Shown: piece by piece, positions 16,430 to 23,811 of the stretch
Position numbering within the stretch: position 1 is the stretch's first letter
Layout of the letters: each line of letters opens with the position of its first letter
Source of the DNA: Kiritimatiellia bacterium
Lineage (GTDB): Bacteria > Verrucomicrobiota > Kiritimatiellia > RFP12 > DVOR01
Assembly: GCA_017558005.1 (NCBI GenBank)
Contig: JAFYWN010000005.1
Coordinates: 1-42,304 of the forward strand
Direction: 5' to 3'
Length of the DNA: 42,304 nucleotides
The notes under the pieces: generated by a model
The model's input: only the letters and a program-made list of their open reading frames with translations
Database searches by the model: none
What the model was told of the DNA's origin: nothing
Made by a program: the position numbers and the translations under genes

Positions 16430-17458
16430 TTATTCAACCACTTCGAGCAAATCAAGCATGTACAACAACGTCATCAAGCGGACGTCCAATGTGTGTCCTG
16501 CGCGATAAGACTTCACTGTACCGATGAAACGGCCGCGATCCACCAAGGCGATTGCGGCGACCAAGTCCAACATCGTACGATGCCACACCGGTTCACAGCT
16601 GCCACCATTTTCCAAATCATAGTCAGGACGCGGTTTCGTGACAAACCCCTTCTTACCATGAATCAGGATGTTGTCCTTCGTGTAGCCCATGTTGCGCACA
16701 TCGGCCAATAGCTTACCGACCGTCTTAGAGAAGATGTACTGCGTCTGCGTCGCATTCGTACGTGCCCCTGCACCATAGATGAAGGTCTCAGGCGTCAAGT
16801 CAACCTGAATGCGCTGCTGGCCAATCACCGTATCCCAAGCGATAGCCACATCCAAATGAAGGCGCTTATCCCCCTTCTCTGCGGGCAACAACGTCAAGAA
16901 GTCGCCACGTGTACCACCGATGGTCACCGGTTCCTTCACCGTCACATAACGCGCTGGGCGGCCCGTCGGGATGATTTTTGCACGCTGAATCGCCTCCACC
17001 AAATCTAAGCTGGAGCGATCAAAGAGGGGCGGGTCACCGCCAGCGATAGAGAGGCGAACGTTATCAACGCCCATCCCCAAACGCAATGCAATGATATGCT
17101 CCACCATACGCAAATAGTTGTGCGGAGAGCCTGCACGCAACACAATGTTTCGAGCGCTCGTCCAAACATTTCGAACAGAGACCTTCACGTCCAGCTGTTC
17201 ATTCAAATCAGTTCGATGAATCCACCATCCTGGCACCGTCGAGGGACCAATCTGCAGTAACGCATTCCGACGACGTTCAAACGTGCCCACGCCTTCCGCA
17301 CTTTCCGTACCTTCAAGGGTCGTCTCCTGACTCCCAAACGGTTCCAAGTTATCCGTAAGACGGGTGTCGGTCACGGGCTGTACGGCAAATGCTTCGTACG
17401 CTTTCAAAACCTGCGATTCCTCGCCGGCAACTAATCGTCCAATAACAGGATTGCTCAT
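16430..17458 (-). CDS. LpxC-family protein with altered active-site positions
   Basis: The protein has 342 residues. Residues 44-342 line up by eye with UDP-3-O-acyl-GlcNAc deacetylase (LpxC, lipid A synthesis): TLEGTESAEGVG at the start; Glu120-His121 in VEHIIAL (E. coli Glu78-His79); GVDNVRL; FDRSSLDLVEAI; ART at 232-234; a C-terminal HRTMLDLVAA (293-302); and RAGH with His322 (E. coli His265). Differences from LpxC are an extra 43-residue N-terminus, no His in GVGTFER, one more residue between His293 and Asp298 than in the HKxLD zinc motif, and Ala302 where E. coli has Asp246. It may be a divergent enzyme with another substrate or an inactive paralogue. AAGGAG lies 7 bases before the ATG. 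Confidence 0.72.
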   Translation of the reverse strand: MSNPVIGRLVAGEESQVLKAYEAFAVQPVTDTRLTDNLEPFGSQETTLEGTESAEGVGTFERRRNALLQIGPSTVPGWWIHRTDLNEQLDVKVSVRNVWTSARNIVLRAGSPHNYLRMVEHIIALRLGMGVDNVRLSIAGGDPPLFDRSSLDLVEAIQRAKIIPTGRPARYVTVKEPVTIGGTRGDFLTLLPAEKGDKRLHLDVAIAWDTVIGQQRIQVDLTPETFIYGAGARTNATQTQYIFSKTVGKLLADVRNMGYTKDNILIHGKKGFVTKPRPDYDLENGGSCEPVWHRTMLDLVAAIALVDRGRFIGTVKSYRAGHTLDVRLMTLLYMLDLLEVVE

Positions 17459-17484
17459 AGGTAGCTCCTTCTGTTACATTAAAA

Positions 17485-19140
17485 TCAACTGTACCGCAGT
17501 CTGCTCTCACCCAGATATTCCCGAAGAATGGAATTGGTTGGAATATCTGTCATGGGCATTGAGGTAAAATTCTGTAAGAAACAAGAGAGGCGACGCGCAA
17601 TAACAAATTCCGGATAGGAGGGCTTAATCTGATTCAACAAAGGTGAGGCCAATGTTTTCAAGACCGGAATTTCATAATCAAGCGCAGTATTGAAGACCGC
17701 ATCTGCATAGTGTTGGAAGGGGAAAATCCACTTTTCTTCCCCTGCTCTGACGCTTGGCCAGAGGCGCAGCGTTTCCCGCGGGCTCCGCCCACGGAATTGA
17801 CCATCACGCACCATCCGGCGCAACAACCGATTGTCGATCGTAGAGATACGGTTGTTATTGTCAATTGCCAACTGCGTCAACGCATTGACATAAATCAAAA
17901 ACTTCTCTTCACGCGGAATGTCAGGCGTCAAATCTGGGTTCAACGAATGAATCCCCTCAATCACAAGGATGCCACGTTTCGCATCCAATGCTAACGTCTC
18001 TTCCGAGTCATAGCCTTCGTGTTTGAAGAAATCAAACTTCCGCAGCGGAATCGTTTCGCCTGCTAACAACTTAATAATGTCAGCATTCAAGCGCTTGCGA
18101 TCAACGGCATCCAGATGTTCATAATCCAAATTACCGTTTTCATCACGTGGATTCAGCGCATCACCGACAAAGTAGTTGTCCGTCGAAATTAGGGTTGGCA
18201 AGAGTCCAATCACGCGCAAATGCGTGCAGAGGCGCATCGCGAAGGTCGTCTTACCTGCAGAACTCGGCCCCGCAATTAAGACCACATGTGGCCGAGGTAC
18301 CTTTGTGGCGATTCGATCTGCGAAGGAGGCCAAGCGTTTTTCATGCAATGCCTCCACCGTATTAATCACATCAGCCACCGAGCCATCCGCAATTGCCGCA
18401 TTCAATTCGCCCGCATTGCGGACCCCGATGATTTCCCCCCACCGCAGATGTTCTGCATAGACATCAAAGAGAAAGTCATAAGGTGGCATCGGGTCCAATT
18501 CTGTCGGCGTATTAAACCCAGGGAATTCTAAGACAAAGCCATCGCGCAAAGGGACTAAATCAAAGAGATTAATCACACCGCTACGAAGTGCTAACGCCCC
18601 CTGAGGCAAATCATAGAAGTCCCCGCACGAAACTAATGCGAGATACGGCGGATTACGATGTGCGAGCAGATTGACCTTATCCATCTGCCCACTCTCTTTG
18701 AAGAGCGAAACGATCTGTTCATAACCCGCGAGGCGATGGCAAATCGGGACATCCTGTTCAATTAGTTCCGCGAGATAGGCACGTAAGGCCGCTGTCTTTA
18801 CTTCGCGCTCTTGTTCTGGGACATCCCATGACCAATACAAGGCATTATGACCAAAACTTTGGCGCACACGACAATGCGCTGTCGGGAAATGTTCATGTAG
18901 CACCTTTGCCAAAAGGAAGCAAAGCGTCCGACGATAGACTTGCCATCCATTTTCATCGGCGAGCGTCAAGGGCTCAAGCTTTGCATCCAAAAGCGCAGGC
19001 GAGTCCAACGGCACCACGTCATTATTCAGAAGTGCCGCCAAGACCGGTAACCCATTGACCTCATGCGGCAACACCTTTGCCAACGGAGTTCCTTTCTCCG
19101 TCTGCACGAGATTGCCACCTGAAAGTTCAAACGTGATCAT
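17485..19140 (-). CDS. Uridine kinase-like nucleoside kinase with N-terminal extension
   Basis: The protein has 551 residues. The C-terminal part is a P-loop phosphoribulokinase/uridine kinase domain starting near 284, with Walker A GPSSAGKTT (Lys297), then STDNYF, DYEHLDAVD, PLRKFDFF and VIEGIHSLN. The first 280 residues contain a TGS-like start and a threonyl-tRNA synthetase-like second domain (HFPTAHCRV and nearby), the layout of the roughly 550-residue uridine kinase-related proteins of Bacteroidetes and Thermotoga. The likely reaction is ATP-dependent phosphorylation of a nucleoside; the exact substrate is unknown. ATG 19140 is preferred over an in-frame TTG at 19155. The lpxC-like gene begins 26 bases downstream. 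Confidence 0.82.
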   Translation of the reverse strand: MITFELSGGNLVQTEKGTPLAKVLPHEVNGLPVLAALLNNDVVPLDSPALLDAKLEPLTLADENGWQVYRRTLCFLLAKVLHEHFPTAHCRVRQSFGHNALYWSWDVPEQEREVKTAALRAYLAELIEQDVPICHRLAGYEQIVSLFKESGQMDKVNLLAHRNPPYLALVSCGDFYDLPQGALALRSGVINLFDLVPLRDGFVLEFPGFNTPTELDPMPPYDFLFDVYAEHLRWGEIIGVRNAGELNAAIADGSVADVINTVEALHEKRLASFADRIATKVPRPHVVLIAGPSSAGKTTFAMRLCTHLRVIGLLPTLISTDNYFVGDALNPRDENGNLDYEHLDAVDRKRLNADIIKLLAGETIPLRKFDFFKHEGYDSEETLALDAKRGILVIEGIHSLNPDLTPDIPREEKFLIYVNALTQLAIDNNNRISTIDNRLLRRMVRDGQFRGRSPRETLRLWPSVRAGEEKWIFPFQHYADAVFNTALDYEIPVLKTLASPLLNQIKPSYPEFVIARRLSCFLQNFTSMPMTDIPTNSILREYLGESRLRYS

Positions 19141-19167
19141 TACCCGAGGCTCCAAAGTGGACAGACC

Positions 19168-19557
19168 TTAGTTGGTCAAGTCATCTTCGGTGTTCATCAC
19201 ACCGTCCATCCCCGCAGAACGAATCGTGTACTTCTTGCCTTCTGCCTTGTATTCAAAAGGAATACCCCAAGCATCATTCAACACACCCGCCTTCAAGAGC
19301 GGCTCTTCATCGTTGATGCCAGTGGTAAGGTCTTCAATATTGCGCGGCAAACGACCCGTCTTCATGCGGTAGATGTCGCACGCCTGGCTAATCGCATTGA
19401 TCGAGGTGAGCGTTGTCGCCTTACGCGCATCATCACCTGCTCCAGCGAAGTTCACCACCACAACCGTACCCAGAATACCGAGGATGGTAATCACAAGCAG
19501 GAGTTCCACGAGGGTAAAGCCCGCACGACGACGTTTACGATTTACTGTCATATTCAT
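19168..19557 (-). CDS. gspG: Type II secretion major pseudopilin GspG-like
   Basis: The protein has 129 residues. A short basic leader (NRKRRRAG) is followed by the class III cleavage site Gly13/Phe14, with Glu18 at position +5 in GFTLVELLLV, and then a hydrophobic helix. The globular part has the GspG pattern: DIYRMKTGRLPRNIEDL, then DAWGIPFEY and the acidic C-terminus GVMNTEDD, which resembles the calcium-binding loop. It needs a prepilin peptidase encoded elsewhere. ATG 19557 and ATG 19551 both fit the purine-rich AGAGAGGAAG, so the start is uncertain by two codons. Confidence 0.9.
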   Translation of the reverse strand: MNMTVNRKRRRAGFTLVELLLVITILGILGTVVVVNFAGAGDDARKATTLTSINAISQACDIYRMKTGRLPRNIEDLTTGINDEEPLLKAGVLNDAWGIPFEYKAEGKKYTIRSAGMDGVMNTEDDLTN

Positions 19558-19575
19558 TCTTCCTCTCTAATTAAA

Positions 19576-20823
19576 TTAGTGTCCCATGGCCGATGTCGCG
19601 GAGAAGACCGCCGACAAGATGGCGATTGCCACAAAACCAACGACCACCGCGACAAACAAAATCAAAATCGGTTCCAACATCGTGGTAAAGACCTTGATGT
19701 TGCGATCCAGCTCCGCCTCATAACGCTTGCCAATGTGTCCGAGCGCTGTCGGCAAATTACCCGTCTGCTCACCGAGCGCCATCATATCCGTCATCATACG
19801 AGGAAAGATACCACTCTGCGCCAAAGGCCCGGAAATAGTCGTACCATCCGTCACGCGTTCGCGCGCCTTTTTCAACTCTGCGCCAATCACGGCATTGCCG
19901 CTCGTCTCTTCAGAAATACGCAACGCACTCAACACATTGACGCCGTTAGAGAGCAAGGTCTGCATCGTATAGGCGAGCGAAGCATAAGCCCCTGCCGCAA
20001 TCAACCCCTTCACCAAGGGCATCTTTAGCTTAAAGGCATCCCACTTCATGCGGCCCGCACCCTGCGTCCACTTGTGAAAGGCTACAATCACAAGCACAAT
20101 CCCCAGCGCATAGAAGACACCATAACGAATCATGCCTTCACTCATGCTCATGAGAATTTTCGTTGGCAAAGGCAATTCCTGCCCCATGCTCTTGAAGAGT
20201 TCCGAGAACTGCGGCACGATTTTCACCATACAGAAAATCACTGCCAACACACCAATGCCCAAAACAATACACGGATAAGTCAAAGCTGAGACAATCTTGC
20301 TCTTCATTGACTGCGTACGCTCATAGTGTTCCGTCAGACGATGCAACACCTCCACCATCGCACCCGAGGCTTCACCGGCGCGAACCATATTGCCATAAAT
20401 CGCTGGGAAGGTCTTTGGATGAGCATCTACCGCATCAGAAAAGGCTTCACCGCGCACGATGCGATCCTTCAAATCGGCCGCCACCACACACATGCCCGAA
20501 TTGGGATCACCTTGATTAGCGAGCGTATTTAAGGCCGCCCCTAAGGTCATCCCCGCCTCAATCAAATCTGCTAATTCAGACGTGAAGAGAAGGACTTCCG
20601 CGGGCTTCATCTTCTTTGCGGGCGCAGCACTCAACGAGAAAAGGCCAGGCTTTGCGCCACCCGCGCGCTTCTTTGCCGCGCCACCCGCCGCTTCTTTCAC
20701 AGAAAGCGGTGTCAATCCCATCCCACGCAATGTAGCCAACGCACCCCGACGATCTGCCGCTTCCACGACACCCGCCTTTTGTGTTCGCTTGCTATCCAAC
20801 GCAAGATATTCAAAATTTGCCAT
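19576..20823 (-). CDS. gspF: Type II secretion / type IV pilus inner-membrane protein GspF
   Basis: The protein has 415 residues, the usual GspF/PilC size. The N-terminus FEYLALDSKRTQKAGVVEA is typical. Two T2SSF domains follow (about 75-195 and 278-400, each with FTSELADLIEAGM-like or MTDMMALGEQTG motifs), and three membrane segments are seen near 180-205, 230-250 and 385-410. It would anchor the secretion ATPase, but no gspE, gspD or gspO gene is present here. It is the first gene of the 12-gene run. A 12-bp palindrome sits just upstream and no clear ribosome binding site is visible. Confidence 0.93.
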   Translation of the reverse strand: MANFEYLALDSKRTQKAGVVEAADRRGALATLRGMGLTPLSVKEAAGGAAKKRAGGAKPGLFSLSAAPAKKMKPAEVLLFTSELADLIEAGMTLGAALNTLANQGDPNSGMCVVAADLKDRIVRGEAFSDAVDAHPKTFPAIYGNMVRAGEASGAMVEVLHRLTEHYERTQSMKSKIVSALTYPCIVLGIGVLAVIFCMVKIVPQFSELFKSMGQELPLPTKILMSMSEGMIRYGVFYALGIVLVIVAFHKWTQGAGRMKWDAFKLKMPLVKGLIAAGAYASLAYTMQTLLSNGVNVLSALRISEETSGNAVIGAELKKARERVTDGTTISGPLAQSGIFPRMMTDMMALGEQTGNLPTALGHIGKRYEAELDRNIKVFTTMLEPILILFVAVVVGFVAIAILSAVFSATSAMGH

Positions 20824-20831
20824 AACAACAA

Positions 20832-20843
20832 TATGTTAACATA
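20832..20843. promoter_or_regulatory. Perfect 12-bp palindrome upstream of gspF
   Basis: TATGTTAACATA lies 8 bases upstream of the gspF start codon, where an operator or ribosome-blocking site could act. It is the only clean palindrome close to the start of the long minus-strand operon. Function is inferred from position only. Confidence 0.3.
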
Positions 20844-21013
20844 AATCTGCATCTAAATCCACGCAAAATAGAATAAATGCGCGTGAATACTACACGAATA
20901 GTGACGCGGCAAGCACGAAAATAAAGAACACAACCTTCTGTGATATCATAATTTTATCTCCCCCCCTTTTAACTTACAATTCTGTAGATGATTTGATTCC
21001 CCATGCTTAAAAA

Positions 21014-21289
21014 TCAATTCAGCGAAATAGTGTAACTCTTTTCACCATATTCTGTTCTCATTTGATAATTTACATTACACGTATCCCCGTCGCTTTTGTA
21101 TGTAACAAGACATTCTTCATAATCATTTCCGCGCAATGCTAATTGACTCCGCGATCGACTATTCCCACCCTTCTTATAAACGGAAAGCTCTTCTAATTTT
21201 TTAGGATAACGCCCATACTCTTTTTTAAACTCTTTTATTTCACTTCTTCAATACTTTGTACTATATTTGCCCAGCTGTAAATTATTCAT
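21014..21289 (-). pseudogene. Broken pseudopilin-like frame
   Basis: On the minus strand, a 77-codon open stretch (21247 to the stop at 21014) encodes a plausible pilin-like C-terminus containing EFKKEYGRYPKKLEEL, the segment that follows the N-terminal helix in GspG-like proteins. It then has a Cys pair and ends YGEKSYTISLN. Upstream, in the same frame, a TGA at 21248-21250 separates it from ATG 21289. In another frame the translation SWANIVQSIEEVK reads naturally into it, which suggests a one-base shift near 21240. No N-terminal GFTLxE helix is found. It is most likely the relic of a pseudopilin gene that once stood upstream of gspF. Confidence 0.5.
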
Positions 21290-21705
21290 TTACAATAACT
21301 TATCTTGAATATTTTATGGCGGGCAATTTTAAGCTTAAAATCAGTACAATTTGTACTATCCGTGCAAAATTTAAACAGTACAAAATATTTCCGTGCAAAT
21401 TATTTTAAGGGGAAATTTCCTCTCGGGAAGAAATCTTAAATAGTACAATTTTTGGTCGGGGACTTTTTAGACCTGTTTAGAAAATTCTAGAAAATAGTAC
21501 GAAGGGCCGAAGAAGTGAAACCATTGGAATTGAAACTTAAAACCAATGGTATTAATTTTCCGTGTTTTTGTACTAATTTTCTAGAAATGCAATAGTACAA
21601 AATGCATTGCCCCATACTAATTTTTTGGAATGCAATTTAGCCCCAAAATAAGCAATTGGAATGCAACGGCATACGGGGAAAATGCATCGCGGGTGTCATA
21701 GTACA
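21255..21705. repeat. Field of GTAC-containing sites and nested inverted repeats
   Basis: This AT-rich DNA has at least eight AGTACAA/TTGTACT-type words, near 21255, 21343, 21351, 21377, 21442, 21496, 21568, 21594 and 21700. AGTACAA-T-TTGTACT at 21343-21357 is a perfect palindrome. A nested structure spans 21486-21585: outer arms TCTAGAAAATAGTAC (21486-21500) and GTACTAATTTTCTAGA (21570-21585), inner arms ACCATTGG (21520-21527) and CCAATGGT (21543-21550). AATGCA occurs five times in 21585-21690. No gene was recognised. The field abuts the transposase remnant. Confidence 0.6.
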
Positions 21706-21740
21706 TTTACTGAAAAATTGATAACTTAAGACGTAAAACA

Positions 21741-22058
21741 GTGCATCGAGCCTTACGATCAATTGTGAAAGAAACCTCCGAGGAAGGTATTACAATTACC
21801 CATATTTTAACCGATAATGGAACAGAGTTCACGGACACCAAGAAGGTTGAGAAAATTACACGAGCAATGCTCTTTTATACACATGCATGTGCAGCCTGGG
21901 AAAAGGGATACATTGAGAACTCTAATCACCTTATCCGTCGCTTCTATCCAAAAACCACCGACTTTTCTCGATTAATAGCCAAAGACATCGCGATTCTCCA
22001 GTATAAACTCGCACATTACCCACGTTCATCACAACTCAAACAAAAAGGTGCTGCATGA
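21741..22058 (+). pseudogene. IS30-family transposase, C-terminal remnant
   Basis: The frame encodes 105 residues. It has the last two parts of an IS30-type DDE domain: the second acid in THILTDNGTEF, and the glutamate in WEKGYIENSNHLIRRFYPK, which resembles the family's PWQRGxNENxNGLLRxxFPK. The N-terminal helix-turn-helix and the first Asp are missing: the frame opens only after a TGA at 21711. The GTG at 21741 is a nominal start, not a real one. I could not find a pair of terminal inverted repeats around it, so this is a dead fragment. Confidence 0.8.
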
Positions 22059-22089
22059 AAATTTTCAATGTTTTTCCCTCCCGCCTGCG

Positions 22090-22690
22090 CAATTTGTCTT
22101 GCATTTCACCTTTTAGCCATCGAGCCGAGCGCCTGCGGCGTGGTACGGTGTGAAGTGGCCGCCCCTTCGGGGCTAGGGCGCCTGCGGCTGTAGAGGACCA
22201 CGCGGGGCGTGGTAGAGGACGGGCTGACGCCCGTTGAAGACCGCTACGCGGTAGAGGGCGCTCTGCGAGCGCGGGAATTACGGGCCGATGGCCTTGTGGA
22301 TTAGCGCCTGCACCGCAGGCGACATGCGGAACGCTTAATAGCACAACGCTTAAAGCGGTCTGCGCCCTGGCAGACGTCAAGCGCTCCGCGTAGCCTCCTC
22401 GGGAAGCGGATGCGAAGCGAACGCTTCTTGCGCCGAGGGGCAAGCGGAGTAAGACTTGCGTTCTTGCGGAAATGCGAAGCACCCGTCCTCGTCGTCCTAC
22501 CGCGTAGCGCTCTCTTAACACTTGGGGTGAGGCGGCCTATGGCCGCAGTTGATGGTTGTCAGTTATCAGTTGACAGCGATTGTCGTCCTCGCTGCGCTCG
22601 AGTTAGAGGATTCTTGAAGCCCTGCGCTTCCGCGGGGCGTGGGGGTGCGCAGCCCCCACATCTCCACGCCTTACACTCCTGCCGCGCACG
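22090..22690. repeat. Hairpin-rich GC island
   Basis: This is a chain of short perfect hairpins, mostly with 3-4 base loops, separated by words such as TAGAGGAC. Examples are GCCCC-TTC-GGGGC (22161-22173), ACCACGC-GGG-GCGTGGT (22197-22213), ACGGGC-TGAC-GCCCGT (22219-22234), ACCGC-TAC-GCGGT (22240-22252), GCGCTC-TGC-GAGCGC (22258-22272), CGCCTGC-ACC-GCAGGCG (22305-22321) and GCGGCC-TAT-GGCCGC (22532-22546). Open frames across it are low-complexity. It lies between the transposase remnant and the 3' end of the ankyrin operon. Confidence 0.75.
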
Positions 22691-22695
22691 TCCCT

Positions 22696-23811
22696 TTACG
22701 GATGGACATAGATGGGGAGCACCGTGGTGTCGCGGTCAACCCGAAGGTGTCGCCCATTGGGAAGGATGAAGCAGGCTTTCAGCGAGACTTTTTCATTACC
22801 CGTCGCCAAGACTTTCTCGTTTAAGAAAAAGGTCGTACTGGGAGAAGGGTTCCCATCGATATACCCTACGGGTTTATCCTTAAAAGTGAGCGGGACCGTG
22901 GTTTGGTCATTGATGGTAATCTGCGCCGGACGATTGGCATCACAGCAGAGCATTACATAGTCACGAACGGCGTTTGGATAAAGGAGAAGCGAGAGCAATT
23001 GCTCTTTTTTCTTCCCTTGCAAGCGCGTGCTCAATGAGAAATAGATTCCGAAGTCGTCAGTGGAGAGCATGGGGTGCGAGGCCCAGTCTTGACAGGGCGC
23101 TGCAATCTGCAGTTTTTCCTGAGGGGTGGCGCTCCTTGGGTAAAAGACATGACGCGTGTGTTCCACGGGGACCGAGAGGGTGAAAAGGTGAGCCTTCCCA
23201 TTGACAAAGACTGGCGTAATGACCGTAAGCGGCCCCTTCTCTACCTCGTTTTTGATAGGTGACTTGGTGCCCGCCGTCCACTGATAGGTGACGCTTTCAT
23301 TCGGCTTTAACGTCGTTAATGGGAGTTTGTAGTTCATCAGCGTACCCGAAACTTCCAACAACGCGTCGGTATGAGGGTTTTTGATTGTTACCTCTACCAT
23401 CTTTTTGTCTGCCTGCCACGTATAGGCGACGACATCAGCAGAGATGGCGCTCGGCTCAAGCGTAAGGGAGCGTTGCGCGGCGAGGCTTTGTAGGAGTGTC
23501 CACACGTTATTGTAGGAGTTCACCGCGCCATGCCGAATCGTTTCCTTTGAACCGTAGTATTGGCAAAAACGTCGCACCGCGCGTTCGCAATAGGTTTCTC
23601 CTGAAAACTGCTCCAGCGCTTTAAGGTCCGCTTCTGGCAAGAACTGCAAGATCAAGGGTACAAAGCACGGGCGTAAGTGGTCGGGGATTTCATTACTCCA
23701 GCGTCCACTCGGCGTGAAATACTCTTGGCCGAAGCGCAGTGTAATCGTTGGCAATTCTGCAAATAGGGTGCTCACACAGAGGAGCAGACTCAACATTAAA
23801 AGACGTTTCAT
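22696..23811 (-). CDS. Secreted protein of unknown function, third gene of ankyrin operon
   Basis: The protein has 371 residues. A signal peptide (1-18, ending TLFAE) is followed by a part with a possible helical region (about 45-110, with RRFCQYYGSKETIRHG). Beta-rich sequence comes next, in which VEVTIKNPHTDALLEVSG (about 139-156) looks like an immunoglobulin-like strand pair. I do not recognise a family. It overlaps the stop of the second ankyrin gene by 4 bases (ATGA) and has GGAGG 7 bases upstream, so it is translated with it. A shared surface or periplasmic complex is a reasonable inference. Confidence 0.75.
   Translation of the reverse strand: MKRLLMLSLLLCVSTLFAELPTITLRFGQEYFTPSGRWSNEIPDHLRPCFVPLILQFLPEADLKALEQFSGETYCERAVRRFCQYYGSKETIRHGAVNSYNNVWTLLQSLAAQRSLTLEPSAISADVVAYTWQADKKMVEVTIKNPHTDALLEVSGTLMNYKLPLTTLKPNESVTYQWTAGTKSPIKNEVEKGPLTVITPVFVNGKAHLFTLSVPVEHTRHVFYPRSATPQEKLQIAAPCQDWASHPMLSTDDFGIYFSLSTRLQGKKKEQLLSLLLYPNAVRDYVMLCCDANRPAQITINDQTTVPLTFKDKPVGYIDGNPSPSTTFFLNEKVLATGNEKVSLKACFILPNGRHLRVDRDTTVLPIYVHP

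Noticed and set aside
21248..21250. TGA in the pseudopilin-like frame as a selenocysteine codon
   Set aside because: No SECIS-like hairpin after it, no selenoprotein family match, and the neighbouring frame reads better, so decay is simpler.
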